From: Moniliella sp. 'wahieum'
Lineage: Eukaryota; Basidiomycota; Moniliellomycetes; Moniliellales; Moniliellaceae
Direction: 5' to 3'
Length of the DNA: 64,000 bases
NCBI GenBank assembly: GCA_003971905.1
Contig: RSEE01000003.1
Location: 806,001 to 870,000, forward strand
Shown: positions 10,894 through 22,758 of the stretch, piece after piece
Layout: each line of letters opens with the position of its first letter
Numbering within the stretch: position 1 is the first letter of the stretch
The notes under the pieces: model-generated
What the model saw: only the letters and a program-made list of their open reading frames with translations
Told to the model about the DNA's origin: nothing
Database searches by the model: none
Translations under genes and position numbers: made by a program

Positions 10894-12252
10894 TGGCTGC
10901 AGGAAGCTTGAGCGTTTGGTTTATCAGCTGGCTCGACTGTTCCATGCTCTTGGTTCCCTATCTTACTGCTTACTAGTAGTAGTTAGTGTGGGTACCGGGT
11001 ACCGCTGCGGGTGTTGAGATGCGTGTGTGACGTGTGAGACGTGTGAGCTGCTGACGCACTGATGCAGCATGGACGGGATGGGTGGCCGGTGGTTGGGTGG
11101 GGTGGTGTGGAGGAGTGGCCAGTGTGCACCAACAAGCTCACGCCAGCTGTGTGTCGTGTTCAACGCGTCAACGTTCAACCCACGCACTGGTCGACCTAGG
11201 AGAATATCGATAGCCTCTGCTCTCCAGAACTCCGATTGCGGACGAAGTACAATGTGCTTGTGCTACTTTTCTATCTGCGCTCTCTCAGCTCTATCTCGGA
11301 AGGGGGGTTCGCACCCGCTCGCACTCGTTGGGAGCGTGTGAGATGTAGGACCTGGATATGCTCCCGACGGGCCCTGGAAGCTGAGTGCTTCAGCACGGTC
11401 CTCCTACTCCTCCGCAGCTGGCAGCAACCTTTCGTGGGACTCAGCCGGACCACGAAGAGTCACGTGACATGTGACGGGCAGCCGCGGCACATCTACTCGA
11501 GCGGGTGACACAGGTGACGTTCCACCTGTCACCATGTCACACGTCACCGGAAGGCGTGGTGCGGGTCATCAAACATCGACCATCTGGATCATCGACCAGA
11601 TGAGGATGGGCACCAGGAATGCCAGGCTGGCATCAGAGCGCACAGGAATGGAAGATGGAGAGACCAGGTGGTTTGAATGGGGCTTTGCGGGCGGTGCTGA
11701 GACGGTGTGGTGCTGGCTTGGCAGTGCGCGCCAGACGAGGGCAGACGGGAGAGAGAAAAAGGTCGCGGGCAGGCTGCGATCTCGGACTGAGATGTGTTTG
11801 GAATTGCAGAGGAGGCTGGCTGTTCTTCGCCTGGTCACGCATGGCACGTTAGGCGCATTACGCAGTGCGCGCGTGTGCCTGGCTGCCGCAGGCGCCGGCC
11901 CGTCGGGGAGTGTGCGACGGCGATTGCACATAGCCCCAGCGTTGGCCGCCAGCCACAGGCGCGAGGCAGCAGCACCGCACCCGTCTGCTCGCCCCGGCGT
12001 CTGCCGAGCCAAGCACGCAGGCAGTCGCAGTGGCCGGTGACGACGGGATTGTCGGCGACTGGTGGGCGCCTGGTGGGCACGGCCCAGTCGCGGTGTGCTA
12101 CGGCGAAGATGCAATGTTCAAATGCTGCATCATGCATCAGCCCGTCGCTGCACGCGAGTCACTAAAAAAAGGACAGCGTCGCCTGCACTCACGCTGTGCT
12201 CACCTCACCCTCACGCCCAGCTGAGCACTCACCAGCACCAGCTGCCTCTCGT
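10894..12252. other. Intergenic, no convincing gene
   Basis: About 1.36 kb. Overlapping frames on both strands are of similar length and lack recognisable motifs. The region contains a GGTACCG two-copy array (10991-11004), repeated ACGTGTGAG words (11030-11050) and a GGTGAC/GTCACC inverted cluster (11505-11560). Confidence 0.45.
10991..11004. repeat. 7-bp-period palindrome array, GGTACC+G
   Basis: Two direct copies of GGTACCG. A second partial occurrence lies at about 42682-42693. Confidence 0.6.
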
Positions 12253-12322
12253 CCACTCCACTCCACTCCACTCCACTCCACGCCGCCTCCTCCTCCTCTT
12301 CCTCTCCTCCTCTTCCTCCTCC

Positions 12323-12353
<31 letters not shown>

Positions 12354-12402
12354 CTCTCTCCTCCTCCTCCTCCCCCCCCTCCCCCCCCCTTCCCTCCCAG
12401 AC
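12253..12402. repeat. CCACT repeats and pyrimidine tract
   Basis: Five-base CCACT repeats (about 12255-12278) run into roughly 110 bp of almost pure C/T on the plus strand with CTC/CTCCTC periodicity. The tract lies just before the start of the disordered-protein gene and is of the type that can form triplex DNA. Frames across it are low-complexity artefacts. Confidence 0.7.
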
Positions 12403-12429
12403 GATGACGCGGCGCATATCCTAGCTGCC

Positions 12430-15400
12430 ATGCCACCCCCGCCGCCCCGCCGCCCTCCTCCGCGGCCCCAGTCCGTCTCCGCCTCCTCCGACTCGGACGA
12501 CGACCCCGACCCGCCCCCCAATCCCGAGCCCCCGCCCGCCCCCGCCGCCCCCGCGCCACCCGCCCCGACCTCACTGCCCTCCGCGCCCAGTTCAAGCAGA
12601 AGCTGCGCCGCCAAGACGAGCATGAGGAGCGCCGCCGCCAGCGCGCCGCCCTTCCCCCCACCCTGATCCCCACGCTCTCTCCCCGATCCCGCTCCCCCCT
12701 CAGCCACAGCCTCCCAGGCCGATTCCGCCTCCGACTCGGACTCCACCTCCTCTTCCTCGGACGACGAGGCTTCCGCCGCCATCGAGCTCGACGGCCGACG
12801 TGTGGAGCCAAGCCTTTTGCTGTGTCTGTGAGCGTGAGATCCCCCCAGGCACGGGCGTGCCTGCCAGTGGCGCGCCGTTGGCCTGTGAGGCTCCCGACCC
12901 TTCGCGCTCCCACCCTCGCCCCCCTGCTGAGGCCGCCACACCACCCCCAGTCGCCAGCTCTCCCCTCAGTCCCTCTGCCGATGCTGCTCCTCTCGGCCCC
13001 AATCCCCTGCCGTTATGGAAGAAGCAGCCCCGCGGCCCCGTCCTTCCCGCCATGCGCCCAGCTCTTCACGCGAGTCCAGTGCGTCTCGTCAGTACGTTGC
13101 TGGCACCGGCGTTGGCCAGCCTTGGCTCGTGCGCCCTCGGCTCAGTCCTTTATGTCCAGCTCCGTCGACGGGCGTTGGAGGCAGCATTGGCCCACGTTGG
13201 GACAGCAGCGCACTTGCTTCGCAAAGTGGGAATGGGACGCGGTGGCGTCAGAGCGTCATAGGAAATGGCGCTCCACCCCAACGTTCGTCTTCTCGTCCCA
13301 CTCCGCCTTTTGGTCCGCTCCACGTCCGCTCCCCTCTTCCCACCCCAGGCGGAGCGACGTCGGCTTCGGGATCTCATTCGGTCCGTCGTGCCATGGCCCA
13401 CGACATGAAGCGCGCCGCGGCTCAATCGCATCGCGTAGCCCCTCATTTCCGAGGCATGTCGGGACGAGGAGGTACGTGGGTCGCAAAACTTTGACCGGCT
13501 GGGGGCCTGTACTCGGGTGCGCCCACTCCTGGGTACGGTGGGCCGAATGGATCGCATGCTTACTTGCCCTGGTCGGACACTGCCTCAACGTCAGCGGTGC
13601 CCTACACCTACCAGTCCTACCATCCACCTGCCACCCCTGGCTACAACCAAGCCTACAGCTACTCTGGCCATCAAGGCACGCCCGCTACCGGTAGCTGGAC
13701 CTACTCTGCCCCGCCCTCTGCGGGGCTGTATGGCCACGCTACGCCGGGTACCCCCAGCCTCTTGCGACTGGTGCGCCCAAGAACCTCTCCTCCCCCTCCC
13801 GCTCTGATGGCGCCGGGAGCACCACGTCGGCCCACTTGGGCTCGGGGGAACAACCAAGCTTGTCCCCCCTTCTTACCGTCTGCAGCCCGGGTCCCGGACA
13901 CGGACCAACTCGGGCAGAGTCTTCTCCCTGGCCCTGTACCTGCGCAAGTGGCAACAGATTACTTTGACCGTGCTGCTCCTGGCAATGTGCGTCCTCCGTC
14001 GGCACCGATGAGCGGACGGATCGGTCCATTTGCCACTACTGGACCATGTCCGCTCGTTCCCCGTCTTCGGCGCGATCTAGCATCTCGCTCTGTTCTGCTG
14101 CTGCCTCCCCTTCCCGATCCCGCCCCTCTCGTCCTCCATCTGTCACGGGTAGCATGTTACGCACTCGATCGGATGAGGAGTCTGCAGAGGCCGACGCGGT
14201 ACGCGCGCGGCCAGACGTCGCTAACACTGGCCCAGGGTGGGAATGTGAGTTGCCTACCCCGCAGGGAGGTACAGATCCACCTTCTCGCCCCTGGGCCAAC
14301 TCGTGGGAGGACACGATGCAAGCCGCGACGAGCGAGTCGGACCTTCCTCCTGTGAAAGTCCGACAGCCTGGGCAGAGCAGTAGCGGAGCAGGTCGCGGTA
14401 CTGCACCCCTTGGTCACAGCCCCAGTCAACCACGTACGGCCTCGGGCCCTCTGGGTGTGGGCACAGCCACCAGTGCGCGTGTGGCACCTCCAAGTACCAG
14501 TTTGTCTACTGCTTGCGCGTCCTCCTTTTCGCGCACGCTCGTTGCGCCCCTGTCTCACTCTCCCGGGCTGCCCGGGCGGTGGGCTCGGGCGGACGATCAT
14601 CGAATGCGGGTCTGGGAACCAGTTGGGGCGCTTCGCAGTCCCTCTCTCGGTCGCTTTCCTGTTCGTTGGGATGTTCAGGCGAGTCAGACCACCAAACGGT
14701 GCTGGGGGCACAGGCGCCTCCCCAATTGTCCTTGTCCCCACCACGCTCTTCGACTGGGCAAGACCGATCCGTATCCCCGCTTCCTCTACTAGTGTCCCTT
14801 CCGCACGCTCCCTCTCTGGCCCTAGCATGAGCACGAGCCAGATCAAGTTGATTCACCCGTCTGGACGTTCAGCCCATCTTTCCCCTCTTCCCGAGTCGGC
14901 ACGGGCCCCAGGCGCGACGCGCAGCCTTCGTGGTACAGGCGGGTACGCTACGCGTTCGTCCAGTGTTCCTTTGGGTCCTGGGCCGTCCTTATCGTGCTCC
15001 CGTGCTCCGCTCGCCTCCTTCTCGGAGCACGCGGAAGATTTGGTGCCGAATGAGAGCGATGGTTCACCGGTCGAGGTGGCACGGGTACCCTTTCCTGCTC
15101 TTCCCTCGCACTCGTCTCCATCACCTTCTCCGTCGCCCGTCGGTCCACGCCCCAGTCCTCCCCCACAACCACACACCATGTCGGCGCTCGAAACGCTTCG
15201 CCAGACCCACCGGCGTGCCTCTTCAGCCCCCCCAGTTCGATCCAGACTGGATTGAGCGGATTGAGTGTAGTCTCGCCGCGGGCGCGGCCGCTGTCGACGC
15301 CGCGTGATGCGCCGACCAGTTCAGTCGAGACGGACCAGTCGGGCGGGTGGTGGCGCGCATTTGTTCCGGGTCATTGGGCCAGTCGGCCCGAGTCACTAGC

Positions 15401-16962
15401 GAGCGGCACTAGTGGTCGCTTGTTTGCCCCTTCGCCCCCTCCGAGTGGGAGCATACCTAGTGTCCACCTCTCGGCGCGTACCGCCGGTGCGGGGGGCTCT
15501 GCCGGGCCCTCGGTTCACCGCTCTACCCGTTCGCTGCAAAGCTTGGCCTCGGACTCGGCATCGTCGCTCGTCAGTACGGATACCTCACCTCCGCCGCCTG
15601 AACAGGACCGAAGGCTAGGTGGTGCGGAGCCTGCGCCGGCCCCGGCTAAGGGCCGGACAGGGCCCATGACGAGTCTGGTGCGTCCGCATGGGACGCGGGC
15701 GGTGCCTGCGTACGCGACTGCGACTGGGTTGGGCGCGGGCATTCCCGGGGTAGGAGAGGAAGGGATGGATGGTGGACACTTGCACCCGTTAGGCCCTGGG
15801 GAAGGGGTAGATGCAATGCAACTTTGGCGCCGACTACAGCGACGGTCCTGGGCCGAGCCCGCTCGTCTCCCTCCCGTCGGTACCGCACATCGGTCGGCCG
15901 AAGTGAGCGGGAACACGACGCCGCACCATCCTGGCTCACGCTCCACCACGCCCGGCCCAGGTCCGGCCCCTTGGCACGACGGAATCAGTTTACGACGTAC
16001 CTTGACCCCAGGCGTGATGGACAATCATAGTCGACGTACCTCGGTCGTGGTATCAGGTGACCAAGTTACCTCGCGTCCTCCGTCCCGCCCACCGTCCCGA
16101 CCAGCCTCGCGGGGCGCCTCGCGTCCCCCCCCCGCGCTGGCTCGGTCGTCACAGGCTTCCACCCTGGCTCGTACGGACAAGCCGGGCAACTAGCCACTTC
16201 GCTCCCTCGTCGCCCAGGCCTGGGATGGGGCCCTCCACGGTCCTATGTTCCCCCCCAGCCGGCCGCGCCGGGGTACGGGCATGGTGCTTGGACGGGCGAA
16301 CGGTCGCCTTATCCGCCTGCCCCTTGCCCTCCTCCCTCATGGGGCTGGGATGGCGTGGCAACCCCAACCCTGGCCGGAAAGGGAGGCGTCGTCCTCGCCC
16401 CCCTCCCCCGCCCGGTCCCGAACCGATGGAGACCAAGCCGCCGTTGCATCCCCATGCCCATGCCCATGCTCATGCCCATCCCCATGCCCATGCGCACTCC
16501 CATTCGCAGTCACATTCGCAGTCACATTCGCATTCGCGCTCGCTCCCTGTGCACGACGTGTACGATGATGCGTGGACCGCAGCGCTGGGCCTGGATGGCA
16601 AGAAGGAGCCACGGGTACGTCGGGCATCGGAAACCCCCCGTTCTCCACCTACGTTTGCTCGGAAGCAAGGTGCTTTGGCGCCCACCCCCCCGCATCCGCA
16701 TCCGCATCCCCATCCCCACCCGCACCCGCACAAGGCTATCACCATCATTGGCGGGTTTGACCAACTTACCGAGCACCCTGCCGAGGAGGCGCAGGAGATT
16801 CGACGTGATAATCCCCCCCCCCCCTCCTATTTCCCCCTACCCTCTGTCCCTTTTATCCCTTCTTCCCTCCCCTTCTTCCCTTGCCTTCTTCCCCTCTGCA
16901 CCTCTGCCCCTCTGCCTCTACCCCCCTCTGTTCACATTGGTGCGCCCCCTCCTCCTTGTTAG
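12430..16962 (+). CDS. Long Ser/Pro-rich, His-repeat protein of unknown function
   Basis: Probably one gene, read through many frame shifts; it could be two. From ATG 12430 there are proline and acidic-serine tracts (SASSDSDDDPDP), then a basic/charged helix (LRAQFKQKLRRQDEHEERRR, about 12575-12640), an SDSDSTSSSSDDE tract, and the Cys-containing stretch VWSQAFCCVCERE (about 12802), which resembles half of a zinc knuckle; no partner pair was found. A Tyr/Gly/Pro segment (TYQSYHPPATPGYNQ, about 13600) and a long Ser/Arg/Pro region follow (14040-16190). The C-terminal part has His-Ala, His-Ser and His-Pro repeats around a short ordered-looking piece (VYDDAWTAALGLDGKKEPR, about 16558). Shifts sit in base runs, for example seven C at 15226-15232. 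Codon use is strongly GC-biased. Function unknown. Confidence 0.5.
16447..16540 (+). repeat. Hexameric coding repeat (His-Ala / His-Ser)
   Basis: Tandem CATGCC-like hexamers followed by a 12-bp unit CATTCGCAGTCA, giving alternating His with Ala, Pro or Ser. A second His-Pro run (CATCCG/CACCCG) follows at about 16693-16732. Likely length-variable. Confidence 0.8.
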
Positions 16963-18117
16963 GACATTGGACTTCCTTGTTTGCATCTCATCCCCGGTTT
17001 CCCTCTTCTCCATGCACCCCCGTCACTTGTTCCCCGGCAAAAAAATGTACTTCACGCGCATTGGCAGGCTACACGCGCCGTCGTGGTCCCTACGGTTGTA
17101 GCCACTTTTTTTCCTGAGCACCAGCCAGGCTTGGCGAGGCGAGGCGAGGTGCATGAAGCCTGAGGCTTGAGGTGGTAAGCGGCTTGCCTCCGTTTTGGAA
17201 GGGTTGGGCACCTTGACGAACTTATGGACGCGTTCTTGAACGTTGCACGGTGAACGTTGATGGTTGTACGGTGACGCGCGCAGGATCGATGCCATGCACA
17301 TTACACGCAGCACTGTACGGCGGCGATGGATTTAATGATTGGGGTCATGATCATGACCCGACCCAACCTCGTAGCCGGTTGGGGGATTCGGCCTCGGGCG
17401 GGGGGCGGCCAGTTGAACACGTTGAACGCTCCTCCCCTACTTGACGTTGGACGTGTGATGCGGCATGTCGCATGGACAGGCTGCAGGCTAGGGTTGAAAG
17501 GATGCGTGTTGGGGGACAGACGATGTATAGGCTAGCTGCATGCTTTCTCCTCCTACGGGCTGTGGAGGAACAGTATAGTAATACTATGCGCCAGTGAATA
17601 ACTGTTACCCTATGTTATCTGCATGTTGGAGCGAGAGATAGCGTGGACGGTGGACCGGTGGACAGCGTGGACGATGGAACGATGGACCAGCGGACGAGCG
17701 GAGAAGTATGATATATGAGCCGGTGGATGTGGGGGGAAAGATGATACCCCTGGACCGTCGCCATCAGCACGAGGACAGGCTGTGGGGCGGAGGGCGAAGT
17801 GGTGATGCTGAAAGGGAGGTGCGATTCATTTTCAGGCGCTGCGCTGCGCTGCCTTGTGCACTCGGCCCGACCCGGCTACGGCACTGGGCAGCAGGGTCAC
17901 GCGTCTAGTGCTGCATGTGATTCCGAGCCCCTGACCGGCTGCGTTGGAATCGGGCATCCTGCCACTCTGCGGCCGGCAGGACGAGCGAGCAGGACAGGCC
18001 CGTCATGCAATGTGGGGTTTTTGCCAAGCCACGCTATATGCCCCGTCCCACCTCGCCCTTCTCTCTGCCACACGACCAACACCTTCTCTCCCGCCTCTTC
18101 CGCCCCTCCCGCGCTTG
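16963..18117. other. Intergenic, no convincing gene
   Basis: No frame with recognisable content. Contains AACGTT-based repeats (17236-17262), a GGACAGCGTGGACGATGGA-like minisatellite (about 17643-17695), and the upstream region of lipase 2. Confidence 0.45.
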
Positions 18118-19905
18118 ATGGTCACCAGCTTCGTGCTCTACCGATATCTTTCTGTCGGTGCGCTCTGGTTCCTATGGGCCGCGTCCCACGCCTGTCGTGC
18201 GCTGGGCCATCTATCCCAAGTCGGACATCCTCCCACCGATCGCGATCCATCTACGCCTTTCCAGCCAACCTCTCTCTAGCTACGCCGAGGGTCAGATCAT
18301 CCGCACACGCCCAGTAAGCTATGGCAGGTTTATCCGCCATGCGGGCTCGGTAAGCCAAGTGCTGTATCGCACCAACAATACACAGCACGAAGTACGTCGT
18401 TTTCTTACCCCTCTCTTATCTGCCCTGCTCCCTTCTCCTCTCCTCTCCTCTCCTCTCTCTCCTCTCCTCTCCTCTCCTCTCCTCTCCTCTCCTCTCGGCT
18501 CGCTCGGCTCACCTCCTCTTCGTTCCTCAGCCTTCGGCTACAGTTACCACCATCTTCTCGCCCAAAATCGCCCCGCCTCCGTCCCGCCGCCCAATGTGAT
18601 TAGCTTCCAGGCATGTCTCTCTCCTTTGCTGCTCTTTCTGTCGGCGGTCTCCCAAGGTTGCCGCCACACTGACATAAGTCTACACCTGTCTCCTAAACGT
18701 TTAGATTTGGCAAGACTCAGCTTCACTTAACTGTGCTCCGAGCTACACACTGCTAAGGGGAATTCGAGCGCCTAACGTCTTCACCTACCTCTTGGATACC
18801 CCGCTGATCATAAACATGGCACTTTCCCGTGGCTGGTACGTTATCATCATTAGTGCATCTCATGATGCAGATCCTACCCCGGGACATCGACCATCTTGGC
18901 TCACTAGCACTCTGCTTATCTGCATCCAGGTCTGTTCTTGTTCCCGACCACCAAGGTCCCCGATCCGCCTTTATGGCCGGGTTCGAAGAAGGGTATGCTA
19001 CGTTGGATGGTGTACGTGCCGGCCTTGACTACCTTGCTCTCCCTTCGGATCACGGGGTTGGGCTGATCGGCTACAGCGGCGGAGGCCATGCGACCGCATG
19101 GGCTTCGCACCTAGCAGCGTCGTATGCCCCGGATCTGACGATCATCGCGTCGGCGTACGGGTGTGCCGGTTGACCTCAATGCGATGCTCCACTTCCTCAA
19201 CACGGAACCCTTCTCGGGCTTTGCTGCCGCTGGTCTTGCAGGGGCCCTGGCGGCGTACCCTCAAATGCGCTCCGTCTTCGAAGAATACTTTGATCCCGAG
19301 GTGCTGCAAGCTGTGGACCACGTTCGCTCCAAGGACTTTTGTGTTCTCAACGTTGTTTTCTCAGCATTCTCGGTTCGATTGGATGCCGTTGTTCCAAGTG
19401 CCGCGTCTGAACCAGTCGATCTTTACGTTTGAACCGATTCAACGACTAATGGCCAGAGAGACCCTTCTGAAGAACAACAGGTGCGTCCGCTTTCCTCCGC
19501 CTCTGCCTTGCCAGGTTCCATCATCCTAGCGACTAACTGGCTGATAGCTTGGGCATGACCGTGCCCAAGTTCCCACGATACATTTGGCAAGCCGGTAGCG
19601 ACGAGATGGTCGCCCACGCTTCCGCCCTGCAATATGCCGAGGAGCAATGCGAAGGAGGTGGGGACATTGTCGAGGTGACCTACTTCCCGCACCTCGAACA
19701 CCTGGCTGCCATGCTCCTCGGTGCGCCCAAAGCCGTCTCGTTCCTGGAAAAGGCCTTTGCCGGCGAGTTGCACTCGCCCCGCCGACCCGGGCCTTCGTTC
19801 AACGGTAGCACGCATGATTGTGGGCGCTTGATCAACTACTTTTCCGAACCTTCCTTGATCGCTTCCCTCCCCCGTATCGAGTCATCTATGCATGGTGACT
19901 TGTAA
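18118..19905 (+). CDS. Secreted lipase, LIP family (lipase 2)
   Basis: Second PF03583 lipase, the same family as the gene at 1445. ATG 18118 gives a hydrophobic leader (YLSVGALWFLWAASHA). Landmarks: ANLSSYAEGQIIRTR, LNCAPSYTLL (about 18725), VPDHQGPRSAF, elbow GYSGG with Ser codon 19075-19077, WQAGSDEMV (acid region) and FPHLEHLAAM (His). Introns: 18392-18530 (contains a CTCCT repeat), 18611-18704 (starts GC, not GT), 18836-18929 (GTACGT) and 19481-19547 (GTGCGT, CTAAC branch). The exon joins give continuous family-like text. One-base shifts near 18190, 19158 (a GGG run) and 19370. Stop TAA at 19903-19905. More introns than lipase 1, so the two are not recent duplicates. Confidence 0.88.
18433..18495 (+). 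repeat. CTCCT pentamer repeat in lipase 2 intron 1
   Basis: About a dozen CTCCT/CTCTC units lie inside the intron, between the donor at 18392 and the acceptor at 18530. They lengthen the pyrimidine tract before the splice acceptor. Confidence 0.8.
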
Positions 19906-20670
19906 GGTCTGTGCCCCCTCTTCTTTACACCCCCCCACTTGTGCACCCACCTATTCGCACCCACCCAACCCGTTCATTCGTATAATACGCCCATACCTAC
20001 CGCTTCTTGGCCGTTGGTATGCCTCGAATCGACGGCCTTGTGTCGTCTCCCGATGGCAGGCCTGTTTCGATCGCGATTGCGCAATGACGGTGGCAAATGT
20101 GCAGCATTTTTTATGTGATCACGGTCTCTCTGTTGATGCTGATGTCTCGTGCGCGGTACACGCACCACCCACCCCCCACAGCTCCACCCCACCGAGCACA
20201 ACTTCCCACGACCCGACACGATATATCACCGCGATCTATTTTGCCCACTCCCTCCCACCGTTGGCGTTACCCAGCAATAGATCCCCCTTCCCTCGTGTGA
20301 TGCATGGGAAGCATAGTAGCAAACTCGAAGCGCACTTGGCGCGTAACCTTTCCACCCAACATGGTGTGGCCTTGCAGCAGGCACAATGCGTCAGGGTGTT
20401 AGTTGGACCAAGTGTTTTTCGACGCGCCAGCATTCAACCTGCAAAACAAATGGTTGAAGTGAAGGAGTCAATGACTACTGAACTACTTTTTGTCTACTTG
20501 AGGGCAACACAGGAAAAGAGTGCATCTCACACGTGGTTGTGCATTTTGTACATGTGCATCTAGCACGCTAATAGGGCACGCTAGTCCAAGAGAGGGGGGG
20601 GGGATGTCATGCAAGGGCAGGAGGGGGAGACATAACAGGTGAAGGGAAAGAGCATTCCCGAATAAAACCC
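19906..20670. other. Intergenic, convergent lipase 2 / Hsp70
   Basis: Holds the 3' regions of both genes. No additional gene was recognised. A run of nine G lies at about 20595-20603. Confidence 0.4.
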
Positions 20671-22683
20671 TTAGTCGACCTCCTCGACCGAGGGACCGTC
20701 GTCGCCGCCAGCGCCGGGGGCAGCACCGCCAGGGAAGCCGCCGGGAGCAGCACCGCCGGGGGCACCCCCAGCGTACAGCTTCTGCATGACGGGGTTGGCG
20801 ATACCCTCGAGCTCCTTCTGCTTGTCCTCGTACTCGTCCTTGGAGGCCTCCTGGGAAGCGTCGAGCCACTCGATGGTCTCAGAAATGGCCTTGTCGAGCT
20901 TCTCCTTGTCGGCGGCGTCGAGCTTCTCCGACACCCTGCTCGTTGAGCGAGTTACGCAGGTTGTAGGCGTACGACTCGAGGCCGTTCTTGGCGCTGATGC
21001 GGGAAGCAGCCTCCTCGTCCTCGGCCTTGTACTTCTCGGCATCCGAGACCATGCGCTCGATGTCCTCCTTCGAGAGACGGCCCTTGTCGTTGGTGATGGT
21101 GATCTTCTGCGACTTGCCCGACGACTTGTCGGCGGCCGAGACGTTGAGGATAGAGTTGGCGTCCACGTCGAACGTCACCTCAATCTGGGGCACACCACGA
21201 GGAGCAGGGGGGATGCCCGACAGCTCGAACTTGCCGAGCAAGTTGTTGTCCTTGGTGCGGGCACGCTCACCCTCGTACACTTGGATCAGCACACCAGGCT
21301 GGTTGTCGGCGTAGGTCGAGAAGATCTCCGACTTCTTGGTAGGCACAGTGGTGTTGCGCTTGATGAGGGGCGTGAAGACACCGCCGGCCGTCTCGATACC
21401 CATCGAAAGAGGGGCAACGTCGAGCAGAAGCAGGTCCTGGGTCTTCTCCGAGGTGTCACCGGAGAGAATGGCGGCCTGAACGGCAGCACCGTAGGCAACA
21501 GCCTCGTCGGGTTGATCGACTTGTTGAGCTCACGGCCGTTGAAGAAGTCCGAAAGGAGCTTCTGCACACGGGGGATACGAGTAGAACCACCGACAAGGAC
21601 GATGTCGTTGACCTGGCCCTTGTCGCACTTGGCGTCACGGAGGACCTTCTCGACGGGGTCGATGGTGTGGCTGAACAGGTCACCGCACAGCTCCTCGAAG
21701 CGGGCACGGGTGATCGAGGTGTAGAAGTCGATACCCTCGTAGAGAGAGTCAATCTCGACCGTGGTCTGGGCGGCCGAAGAGAGAGTGCGCTTAGCGCGCT
21801 CGCAGGCAGTGCGGAGACGGCGGAGGGCACGCGCGTTGGAGGTGAGGTCCTTCTTGTTCTTGCGCTTGAACTCCTGGACGAAGTGGTTGACAAGACGGTT
21901 GTCGAAGTCCTCACCACCCAGGTGAGTGTCACCAGCGGTGGCCTTGACCTCGAAGATGCCCTCCTCGATGGTCAGGAGCGACACATCGAAGGTACCACCA
22001 CCAAGGTCAAAGATGAGAACGTTGCGCTCGCCCTCAGTCTTCTTGTCGAGACCGTAGGCAATGGCAGCAGCAGTGGGCTCGTTGATGATGCGCATCACGT
22101 TGAGGCCGGCGATGACACCAGCGTCCTTAGTGGCCTGACGCTGCGAGTCGTTGAAGTAGGCGGGCACAGTAACCACACCGTCCTTGACAGCGCCACCAAG
22201 GTAGGCCTCGGCGGTCTCACGCATCTTGAGGAGCACCATCGACGAGATCTCTTCAGGGGTGAACTTCTTGGTCTCGCCCTTGTACTCGACTTGGATGACC
22301 GGCTTGCCGCCAACGTCGACGACCTTGAAGGGCCAGTGCTTCATGTCGGACTGGACTTCAGAGTCAGAAAACTTGCGGCCGATGAGACGCTTGGCGTCGA
22401 AGACGGTGTTGTGGGGGTTCATGGCCGTCTGGTTCTTGGCGGCATCACCAATGAGACGCTCCGAGTCGGTGAAAGCGACGTAGGAGGGGGTAGTGCGGTT
22501 ACCCTGGTCGTTGGCAATGACCTCAACGCGGTCGTTCTGCCATACGGCAACGCAGGAGTAGGTGGTGCCCAGGTCGATACCAACAGCCTGAAGGAAGATG
22601 GGGTCAGAGACGAGGTCGAGGGGGAAGGGAGGCGGGCAGAGAGGGAGAAGGAGGAGAGGGCGCTGGGCACATACCTTCGTCAT
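20671..22683 (-). CDS. SSA1: Cytosolic Hsp70 chaperone (SSA type)
   Basis: ATP-dependent chaperone of the cytosolic/nuclear SSA class. The first exon is only ATGACGAAG (22683-22675); an 87-nt intron (22588-22674, GTATGT...CAG) joins it to [11 protein letters not shown], the phosphate-1 motif. Further hallmarks: [51 protein letters not shown], substrate domain [16 protein letters not shown], then a [11 protein letters not shown] lid-tail ending in VEEVD, the EEVD motif that binds TPR co-chaperones. Stop at 20671-20673. About 641 residues, normal size. Shifts: about 21514 (a CCC run read as CC before DEAVAYGAA) and about 20930. Codon use is strongly biased, as in highly expressed genes. The symbol denotes the class, not a specific paralogue. 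Confidence 0.96.
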
Positions 22684-22750
22684 GATGAGTACTAGTTGCT
22701 TAGTCCAGTCAGGATGGTGGAAGAGGGCAGGCGTAGGCTGGATGCGAAGC

Positions 22751-22758
22751 TTTTTATA
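22751..22758 (-). promoter_or_regulatory. TATA box of the Hsp70 gene
   Basis: TATAAAAA on the minus strand lies 68 bp upstream of the Hsp70 ATG, a typical position for a heat-inducible gene. A TTTCGAAG word near 22993 might be part of a heat-shock element, but no three-unit element is clear. Confidence 0.6.

Noticed and set aside
11471-12114. Overlapping 180-190-codon frames on both strands
   Set aside because: Neither strand shows conserved-looking text; high GC keeps all frames open.
12189-12944. 251- and 237-codon minus frames full of Gly, Glu and Arg
   Set aside because: Antisense of a pyrimidine tract and Pro/Ser-rich coding sequence; composition only, no domain.
21667-22695. 342-codon plus frame
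   Set aside because: Antisense of Hsp70; long antisense frames are common in highly biased Hsp70 genes.
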